Made by a program: the position numbers and the translations under genes | Source of the DNA: Aequitasia sp047973235 | Lineage (GTDB): Bacteria; Bacillota; Clostridia; Lachnospirales; Lachnospiraceae | NCBI GenBank assembly: GCA_047973235.1 | Contig: JBKEBP010000056.1 | Coordinates: 1-12,643 of the forward strand | Length of the DNA stretch: 12,643 nucleotides | Reading direction: 5' to 3' | Notes under the pieces: generated by a model | Seen by the model: the letters and a program-made list of their open reading frames with translations, nothing else | Told to the model about the DNA's origin: nothing | Databases searched by the model: none | In this document: positions 7,162 through 12,643 of the stretch, in pieces | Layout: every line of letters begins with the position of its first letter | How positions within the stretch are numbered: position 1 is the first letter of the stretch

Positions 7162-8955
7162 CTAGATTTTTCTTGTGTAGATCTTAAACCACTCTAATTC
7201 CTCACCTTCTAAATACGGCGATATGGTTTCATAGACTTTTTTATGATAACTATTTAGTCTCGATATTTCGTCAACAGTCATGAGTTCCTTATCAATACCA
7301 TCTAAATCAATTGGTACGTATGTTATTGGTTCAAAGTACATGAACTGTCCAAACTCGTTATTTTCCCCTTTTCTTACAACGAGCTCATTTTCAATGCGAA
7401 CTCCGTGAGAGTTCTCAATATATATTCCGGGTTCATCGGTTATTACCATACCGGATTCCAATTTGCTTGATTCGTTTCTATTTGATAATTGTTGCCATCT
7501 GAAACCGGCCGGACCTTCATGAATACTAAGGAGATATCCAACACCATGACCCGTACCATGTTTAAAATCAAGTCCCAGATCCCACATTGGCTTTCTGGCT
7601 AAAATATCAAGATTATATCCTGTACATCCATATAAAAACTTTGCATCTGCAAGATTTAGCATACTTCTAACAACCGTAGTGAAATGCAATCGTTCGGAAT
7701 CAGATAATTCACCTACAACAAAAGTTCTTGTTATATCAGTAGAACCCTCATAATAATTGCCACCGGTATCATTTAGGAACATATGGGCAGGTTCTATTGC
7801 TACATCAGTTTCATGGGTAGCAGAGTAGTGTACCATGGCAGCGTGTTCCTTATAAGAACAAATGGGTTCAAAGCTTTGCCAAAGATATCCCTCACCCTCC
7901 TCACGGAATTCTTCAAGTTTTTCAGATGCACTTATTTCTGTTATTTTTACTTTTCCTACATTCGACTTAATCCAATGCATAAATTTTGTAACTGCAACAC
8001 CATCTTTTATATGAGCATTAATAATATTTTTAATTTCTATATCATTTTTTATTGCCTTAAAAAGAGTAGAAGGATTAGATCTTTCAATCTTTTCACATTT
8101 AGCTGGAATGTTACAATAAATTGCATGATTAATCTTTTTAGGGTCGATTAAAATGCAATTACATTCATCAAAGTTTTTTACATCATCATATATATCATTA
8201 TAGGGGCGAATGATAATATTGTTTTCTGACAAAAGGTCTTTGATTTCATTATTCAGTTTGTTTTCATCAATAAATAAATCCATCGATTCTTCATTAATTA
8301 TTGCATAAGATAAAATCAGCGGTGAATACTCAATATCATTACCTCTTAAGTTGATAATCCAGCATATATCATCAAGTGTAGTAAGAATATGCTTATTAGC
8401 GTGGTATTCTTTCATCTCTGCTCTTATTCTAGATAATTTAGATGATATACTTTCACCGCAATACTTCTCTAAAAGTATAAAAGCCGGATCTTGTGATAGC
8501 TCCGGACGATTTTCCCATATCGCATCTACAAGATCATTTTCATAATCGATCTTAATATTCCTTATAGAAAATCTTTTTGATAATGATATTCCATCCTGCA
8601 TTGCAATCACACGTCCATCAAAGCCCAATGTTCCGTTATCAGGCAGCACCGAATCTAAGAATTCCTCCATTGATGGAACCCCTGGTTCACCCATTCTAAA
8701 TAATTTGATACCACTTCCATTCATTTGCTTTTCGGCTTGTATGAAGTATCTGGCATCTGTCCAAAGTCCCGCCTTATCTTTAGTGACTACTAAATCTCCT
8801 GCCGAACCGGTAAAACCGGACATAAACTCGCGACTTTTAAAGTGTTCCCCGACATACTCACTTTGATGATTGTCGCAAGATGGCACGATGTAAGCATCAA
8901 TATGCTTTTCTTTCATTAATATACGAAGAGCATCAATGCGTTCGTGTACCGTCAT
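7162..8955 (-). CDS. pepP: Xaa-Pro aminopeptidase (M24B, aminopeptidase P), copy 1
   Basis: This metallopeptidase removes N-terminal residues that precede proline. The 597 residues show the three-domain layout of the large, XPNPEP1-like form: creatinase-type N-domain (about 5-130, with DNHQSEYVG and GLWTDARYFIQAE), a second creatinase-like domain (about 160-310), the M24 pita-bread domain (about 310-525) and a C-terminal extension. All five dinuclear metal ligands are visible by family alignment: D396 and D407 (DTGGNYYEGSTDITRT), H470 (HGTGHGVG), E508 (DEPG) and E522 (RIEN). HYSAT (H376) and HEGP (H479) supply the expected active-site histidines. There is no signal peptide, so it is cytosolic. 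Its ribosome binding site lies in the loop of an inverted repeat (8954-8976). It is the first gene of an operon with the transporter at 5825-7132. Confidence 0.93.
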   Translation of the reverse strand: MTVHERIDALRILMKEKHIDAYIVPSCDNHQSEYVGEHFKSREFMSGFTGSAGDLVVTKDKAGLWTDARYFIQAEKQMNGSGIKLFRMGEPGVPSMEEFLDSVLPDNGTLGFDGRVIAMQDGISLSKRFSIRNIKIDYENDLVDAIWENRPELSQDPAFILLEKYCGESISSKLSRIRAEMKEYHANKHILTTLDDICWIINLRGNDIEYSPLILSYAIINEESMDLFIDENKLNNEIKDLLSENNIIIRPYNDIYDDVKNFDECNCILIDPKKINHAIYCNIPAKCEKIERSNPSTLFKAIKNDIEIKNIINAHIKDGVAVTKFMHWIKSNVGKVKITEISASEKLEEFREEGEGYLWQSFEPICSYKEHAAMVHYSATHETDVAIEPAHMFLNDTGGNYYEGSTDITRTFVVGELSDSERLHFTTVVRSMLNLADAKFLYGCTGYNLDILARKPMWDLGLDFKHGTGHGVGYLLSIHEGPAGFRWQQLSNRNESSKLESGMVITDEPGIYIENSHGVRIENELVVRKGENNEFGQFMYFEPITYVPIDLDGIDKELMTVDEISRLNSYHKKVYETISPYLEGEELEWFKIYTRKI

Positions 8956-8976
8956 TTGAAAACCTCCTTTTCAAAT
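8954..8976 (-). promoter_or_regulatory. Hairpin presenting the pepP copy 1 ribosome binding site
   Basis: Read on the - strand, the arms ATTTGAAAA and TTTTCAAAT are perfect 9-base complements, and the 5-base loop between them is exactly GGAGG, the Shine-Dalgarno core. The second arm runs into the first two bases of the ATG. The stem has eight A-U pairs and one G-C pair, so it should be only marginally stable. The equivalent site of copy 2 (12384-12397) lacks the left arm. Confidence 0.5.
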
Positions 8977-9008
8977 CTTAATAAAAGCTTAATATGACCC
9001 ACGAGCAC

Positions 9009-9037
9009 ATTCTAGCATAAGATACAGTTTAAGACAA
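9009..9037 (-). promoter_or_regulatory. Extended -10 promoter for the pepP/transporter copy 1 operon
   Basis: On the - strand, TTGTCT (9037-9032) and TAGAAT (9014-9009, five of six to TATAAT) are 17 bases apart. TGC lies directly before the -10 box, giving an extended -10 element. Transcription would begin near 9002 and leave a leader of about 46 bases before the ATG at 8955. Confidence 0.7.
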
Positions 9038-9043
9038 TAGAAA

Positions 9044-9119
9044 TTTTGGTAAATATACACAAAATATATAAATGTTTTATTAACATTTCATATGTTATCA
9101 CTGTGCAATATTACCAAAA
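9044..9119. repeat. Nested inverted repeats upstream of the copy 1 promoter
   Basis: The outer arms TTTTGGTAA (9044-9052) and TTACCAAAA (9111-9119) are perfect complements 58 bases apart. Inside, AAATGTT (9070-9076) and AACATTT (9082-9088) form a 7-base dyad around five bases, and AACAT/ATGTT (9082-9096) forms another sharing an arm. The block lies just upstream of the -35 box at 9032-9037, where an activator or repressor would bind. No known operator consensus is matched well. Confidence 0.45.
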
Positions 9120-9149
9120 CATAAGGTTACCATGTTACTACGTTAAAAT

Positions 9150-9186
9150 AAAAAAGAGACATTACTCGTTAAAGTAAATGTCTCTT
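9150..9186 (-). terminator. Terminator of the copy 2 operon
   Basis: The arms AATGTCTCTT (9177-9186) and AAGAGACATT (9154-9163) pair perfectly over 10 bases. The stem extends three more pairs past one bulged base around a 6-base loop. On the - strand it ends in a run of T residues (complement of 9150-9155). It begins 21 bases after the transporter stop codon and separates the two operon copies. Confidence 0.87.
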
Positions 9187-9207
9187 CATATAATATGCTT
9201 TATATGT

Positions 9208-10554
9208 TTACTCTGCAGTTTCTAACTTGTCAAGTTTTTTACTTGCAAACCATAGTATTGCACCAAGTACAATTACTATAGCAGCTAGTAAACCATAACC
9301 CATTGCAAAGCTATGAGCACTCAAAAGTGAATAAACAGCAGGATAACTTAGTGAAGCTACGAAAACGGCTATTGGCCAAAATCCGAGTAATAATCCCATC
9401 ATTTTAGCAGGTGCCAGTTTTGATATAAATGAGTTACCAAGCGGTGAGAATACCATTTCACCGACTGACATAAGCAAGCATACCATTGCTATTAATATGA
9501 TAGGAGCCTGTCCACCACCACGTGTTACATCTGCAAGTACCATTACAACGTATGCAACACCGACTAGTATCATACCTAAAGCAGTTTTCTTAAACATACT
9601 CATATCACCTTTTGGTCTATGTGCCATTTTTGTCCATAACCTACCAAGTATTGGACCAAGTATTATACAAGTCAAAGCGTTTAGTGAGTCAAACCATGCA
9701 GTTGGTATCTGGAAGTTACCGATAAACCAGTTTGCGTGATTCAAGAAGTCTGCACCATCACCCCAACCAAAGTAGTAATATGCCGGCATATATGCAAGGT
9801 ACCATACTAACCAGAAGACAATAGAGAATAATGTTACTAATACTATAGCAACAACTCTTTTCTTATCTCCTGATGTAAGTGGTTTAGTTTTTTCAGAATC
9901 TTTAGTGTTTTCATCAACAAATTTTCTTTGATCAATTTTAAATGGCTTTTTACCTGCCTCACCGAGTGATCTTGAATTAAACCCAAACCAACATGCATCA
10001 ATAAATAGAAGAATTCCACAGAGCATGAAAACAAAGTTAAATCCGTGTGATGCTGTTAAAAGAACTAAGAATGTTGTACCTGTAAATGAACCGATATTTA
10101 CAAATGAATATTGAATTGAGAAAGCCTCATTAAGTTCATCTGCATTTTCAAATAATAGTCCATTAACACCTGATAAGTTACCTTTGAATAATCCTGTACC
10201 AACGGCTGCAAATATTATCATAACCCAAACCATTGAAATTGAAGTAGCTTGCCATGCAAACAAGTAACCAACACCCATAAGTATCATACCTGCAATTACG
10301 CAAATCCTTGGACTTAACCAATAGTCTGCTAAATATCCGCCAAGTGTTGGTGTGATATAAGTCATAGCTACAAAGACTGCTGACATCCATGCTGCTTTCG
10401 TACTTGATAATCCAAGGCCACCACCAGCTGCTGTTGTGGCAATCCATATTGCCAACATCCATTTTACTGAGTAGAATGCACATCGTTCAAAAGAAAATGA
10501 TAATGCGCACACATAAAAACCAAATGGTTTTTTCTTGTTAACTGCTGTTTCCAT
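9208..10554 (-). CDS. POT/PTR2-family peptide transporter, copy 2
   Basis: This 448-residue paralogue of the transporter at 5825-7132 is about half identical to it by eye. The same landmarks are present: GGYLADYWLSPR (72-83, degenerate motif A), GTGLFKG with K124, FSIQYSFVNIGSF (145-157) and GEMVFSPLGNSF with E366. The ExxER motif again reads FxxER (F20, E23, R24). It has a longer polar central loop (about 195-232) than copy 1 and a short insertion rich in Gly and Asp at about 264-269 (GWGDGA), in a loop of the C-terminal half. AGGAGGG (complement of 10564-10570) lies 9 bases before the ATG. The gene follows its peptidase by 35 bases. Divergence from copy 1 is greater than between the peptidases, suggesting that substrate range may have shifted; this is inference. 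Confidence 0.88.
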   Translation of the reverse strand: METAVNKKKPFGFYVCALSFSFERCAFYSVKWMLAIWIATTAAGGGLGLSSTKAAWMSAVFVAMTYITPTLGGYLADYWLSPRICVIAGMILMGVGYLFAWQATSISMVWVMIIFAAVGTGLFKGNLSGVNGLLFENADELNEAFSIQYSFVNIGSFTGTTFLVLLTASHGFNFVFMLCGILLFIDACWFGFNSRSLGEAGKKPFKIDQRKFVDENTKDSEKTKPLTSGDKKRVVAIVLVTLFSIVFWLVWYLAYMPAYYYFGWGDGADFLNHANWFIGNFQIPTAWFDSLNALTCIILGPILGRLWTKMAHRPKGDMSMFKKTALGMILVGVAYVVMVLADVTRGGGQAPIILIAMVCLLMSVGEMVFSPLGNSFISKLAPAKMMGLLLGFWPIAVFVASLSYPAVYSLLSAHSFAMGYGLLAAIVIVLGAILWFASKKLDKLETAE

Positions 10555-10589
10555 TTTTTAATTCCCTCCTAATAATTTACATAATCGTT

Positions 10590-12383
10590 TTAAATTTCTC
10601 TTGTATATTCTTTAAGCCATTCCTTATCGCTATCACTAAAGTATGGTGAAATAGTTTCATATACTTTTTTGTGATATACATTAAGTAATATTCTTTCGTC
10701 GTTTGTTAAAGCATTTACGTCAACACCGTCAAGGTCAATAGGAACATATGTAATTGGCTCTAAATACATAAACTGACCAAACTCGTTTTTGAGACCTTCT
10801 TTAACAACAACTAGATTCTCAAGTCGTATACCGTGAGAATTTTCTATATATATGCCGGGTTCATCAGAAATAATCATACCTTTTTCAAGTATATGTGCTT
10901 CATCTTTATACGGAAGTTGTTGCCAACGAAATCCTCCGGGACCCTCATGTACACTTAAGCAATACCCAACACCGTGGCCAGTGCCATGCTTAAAGTCAAG
11001 GTTTATATCCCACATAGGCTTTCTTGCAAGAATATCAAGGTTGTATCCTGTACAACCATATAAAAATTTGGCATCTGCCAAACCGAGCATACTTCTTAAA
11101 ACTGTAGTAAAATGAAAAATCTCTTCTTCAGATATTTCACCTAAAACAAAGGTACGAGTTACATCAGTTGTACCTTCCATATAATTACCACCGGTATCTG
11201 ATAAAAATAAGTGGGATGGTAAGACTTCGACATCTGTCTCGGGAGTAGCAGAGTAGTGGACAATGGCTGCGTGTTCTTTATAAGAACATATTGGTTCAAA
11301 GCTTTGCCACAAATATCCTTCTCCTTCTTTACGAAACTCTTCAAGTTTTTCCGCAGAACTTACTTCTGTGATTTTTTCTTTACCAACGTGTGTCTTCATC
11401 CAATGCATAAATTTTGTTACAGCAACACCATCTTTTATGTGTGCATTAATAAAATTTTTGACCTCCACATCATTTTTCATCGCTTTAAACAAATTTGATG
11501 GATTCGTTTTTTCTATTTTCTTAGTTTCTTTTGGGATATTATTATAAATTGCATAATTCACCTTTTTAGGATCGATAAGAATACAATCGTTTTTATTGAA
11601 ATTCTTTACATCTTCATATATTTCATTATATGGAAGTACATTAATACTATCCTTATCCAGCAAATCGAGAATTTCTATGCTAAGTTTTGCCTTATCTATA
11701 TATAAATCCATGCTATCAGGTTTAATAATTGCATAGCATAGAAGCATAGGAGAGTAATCAATATCATTACCTCTTAAATTTATAATCCAGCATATATCAT
11801 CTAATGTAGTTAATATGTGTGCATTTGCACCAACATCATTCATTACCTTTCTAATTCGTTTTAGTTTTGAAGCAGTGCTCTCACCTGTATACTTCTCAGG
11901 TAGAATAAATGCCGGATCCTTAGGTAAATCAGGTCTGTCAGTCCAAATCTTAGCCACTAAATCATTCGAATAGTCAATAGCTATACCTCTTTTTGAAAGT
12001 ATTGTTTGAAATGCCTCGCCATCCCTCATTGCAACTACTCGACCATCAAATCCTAATGTTCCATTTTGAGGAATTTCTGACAAGAGAAACTCTTCCAATG
12101 TCGGATATCCGGGTTCACGCATTTTATACAACTTTATCCCACTATCTTTAAGTTGATGTTCAGCTTGAATAAAGTATCTGGCATCTGTCCAAAGACCAGC
12201 CTTATCGGCAGTTACTACCAAGTCACCCTGCGATCCTGTAAAACCTGACATGAATTCACGACATTTAAAATATGAACCTACATATTCACTTTGATGGTTG
12301 TCTTCTGACGGTACTAAATATGCATTAATGCTATTTGCTTTCATTAAAGACCTTAGAGAAGCAATACGTTCTTTTACAGTCAT
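10590..12383 (-). CDS. pepP: Xaa-Pro aminopeptidase (M24B, aminopeptidase P), copy 2
   Basis: This second three-domain aminopeptidase P has the same length, 597 residues, as the copy at 7162-8955 and aligns without any gap; I count 426 identities (about 71 percent). The metal ligands fall at identical positions: D396, D407 (DTGGNYMEGTTDVTRT), H470, E508 and E522, with H376 and H479 also kept. Identity is highest in the catalytic domain (for example 351-380 and 431-490) and lowest in surface stretches such as 121-130, 241-250, 491-500 and 581-590. Both copies should be active enzymes. The ribosome binding site AGGAGG (complement of 12391-12396) is 7 bases before the ATG. It is the first gene of an operon with the transporter at 9208-10554. 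Confidence 0.93.
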   Translation of the reverse strand: MTVKERIASLRSLMKANSINAYLVPSEDNHQSEYVGSYFKCREFMSGFTGSQGDLVVTADKAGLWTDARYFIQAEHQLKDSGIKLYKMREPGYPTLEEFLLSEIPQNGTLGFDGRVVAMRDGEAFQTILSKRGIAIDYSNDLVAKIWTDRPDLPKDPAFILPEKYTGESTASKLKRIRKVMNDVGANAHILTTLDDICWIINLRGNDIDYSPMLLCYAIIKPDSMDLYIDKAKLSIEILDLLDKDSINVLPYNEIYEDVKNFNKNDCILIDPKKVNYAIYNNIPKETKKIEKTNPSNLFKAMKNDVEVKNFINAHIKDGVAVTKFMHWMKTHVGKEKITEVSSAEKLEEFRKEGEGYLWQSFEPICSYKEHAAIVHYSATPETDVEVLPSHLFLSDTGGNYMEGTTDVTRTFVLGEISEEEIFHFTTVLRSMLGLADAKFLYGCTGYNLDILARKPMWDINLDFKHGTGHGVGYCLSVHEGPGGFRWQQLPYKDEAHILEKGMIISDEPGIYIENSHGIRLENLVVVKEGLKNEFGQFMYLEPITYVPIDLDGVDVNALTNDERILLNVYHKKVYETISPYFSDSDKEWLKEYTREI

Positions 12384-12541
12384 AATAAAACCTCCTCGTC
12401 TTAATAAAAAATTAATACTAATCTAAGGCAAGTTTAATACCTAATTTACATAAACGACTACCTAGAAGGGTAGTGCCATATTCCTAATTTATTAAATAAA
12501 AATTAAGAAATACTGTTGAAAAAAACCTGAGTTTTGCAGTG
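12384..12541 (-). promoter_or_regulatory. Upstream region of the copy 2 operon, promoter not resolved
   Basis: About 160 AT-rich bases hold no gene. The end next to pepP shares TTTTATTAAGA and AGGAGGTTTT with the copy 1 leader (8959-8986), so the duplication included the leader. A short dyad CTACC/GGTAG lies at 12458-12473. No hexamer pair with acceptable spacing and position was found, although a promoter must exist here or further right, because a terminator-like hairpin lies at 12542-12596. Confidence 0.4.
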
Positions 12542-12596
12542 AAAAAAGTAAAAACATCCCATCATGTTCGAGAAATAGGGCATGGTGGGATGTTTT
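12542..12596 (-). terminator. Probable terminator of a leftward gene beyond the right edge
   Basis: AAAACATCCCA (12551-12561) pairs perfectly with TGGGATGTTTT (12586-12596). After one unpaired position on each side, CATG (12563-12566) pairs with CATG (12581-12584) around a 14-base loop. On the - strand the hairpin is followed by T-rich sequence (complement of 12542-12554), as expected for a leftward transcript. On the + strand only four T residues follow, within the stem, so + strand termination is less likely. The gene it would serve lies outside the window. Confidence 0.65.
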
Positions 12597-12643
12597 AGTA
12601 TACATAATTGTGTTGTGCTTTTTTCTTATTTTTGATACTTTAA

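Noticed and set aside
7783..8151. Open frames of 60-120 codons on the + strand opposite the peptidase genes
   Set aside because: They lie antisense to well-supported genes, lack ribosome binding sites and recur at matching places in both peptidase copies, as expected for shadows of conserved coding sequence.
9038..9056. CodY box near the copy 1 operon promoter (AATTTTGGTAAATAT)
   Set aside because: About five of fifteen positions differ from the AATTTTCWGAAAATT consensus, which is within chance for DNA this AT-rich.
12462..12482. Sigma-54 promoter on the - strand (TGGCAC followed by TTCTA)
   Set aside because: The -24 half matches, but the -12 half lacks the essential GC, so the pair fails the consensus.
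12626..12643. C-terminal codons of a leftward gene ending in TAA at 12626
   Set aside because: Only five codons would be visible. The nearby terminator makes it plausible, but the coding evidence is too small to annotate.

Overview
The window looks like chromosomal DNA of a low-GC Gram-positive bacterium, most likely a clostridial relative (Lachnospiraceae is my guess). The grounds are AT-rich sequence with A/T-rich third codon positions, strong AGGAGG-type ribosome binding sites, compact Rho-independent terminators, adjacent scpA-scpB, and a TTG start behind a good ribosome binding site. No phage, transposon, CRISPR, rRNA or tRNA genes were seen, and no stretch over 300 bases lacks a gene.

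Layout. Positions 1-5778 read rightward. First comes the tail of an unrecognised gene, then a pentapeptide-repeat/DUF5758-type protein and a membrane-anchored metallophosphoesterase, closely packed. A sigma-A-type promoter (1766-1794) then serves scpA, scpB (condensin partners of Smc) and a YbaK-type aminoacyl-tRNA deacylase, closed by a strong terminator at 3674-3708. Next is a single leuA gene (3787-5778), which ends at a bidirectional hairpin shared with the convergent right half. Positions 5825-12383 read leftward and hold two copies of one two-gene operon: a 597-residue Xaa-Pro aminopeptidase followed by a POT/PTR2-type peptide transporter. The peptidase copies align without a gap and are about 71 percent identical by hand count (426 of 597). 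The transporters are more diverged. Each unit has its own upstream region and terminator.

How the genes work together. The duplicated operons form a plausible peptide-use module: the transporter imports small peptides and the cytosolic peptidase removes residues ahead of proline. The leftmost genes and scpAB are housekeeping or of unknown role.

The most unusual element is LeuA. It is a complete 2-isopropylmalate synthase with both catalytic and leucine-sensing regulatory domains, continuous in one reading frame with an intact AraC-type double helix-turn-helix DNA-binding domain of about 100 residues. A leucine-sensing enzyme fused to a DNA-binding domain suggests a trigger enzyme or autoregulator. 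The leuA leader carries three AT-rich direct repeats spaced 19 and 21 bases apart that could be its operator. Both transporters also lack the first glutamate of the ExxER proton-coupling motif of POT carriers.
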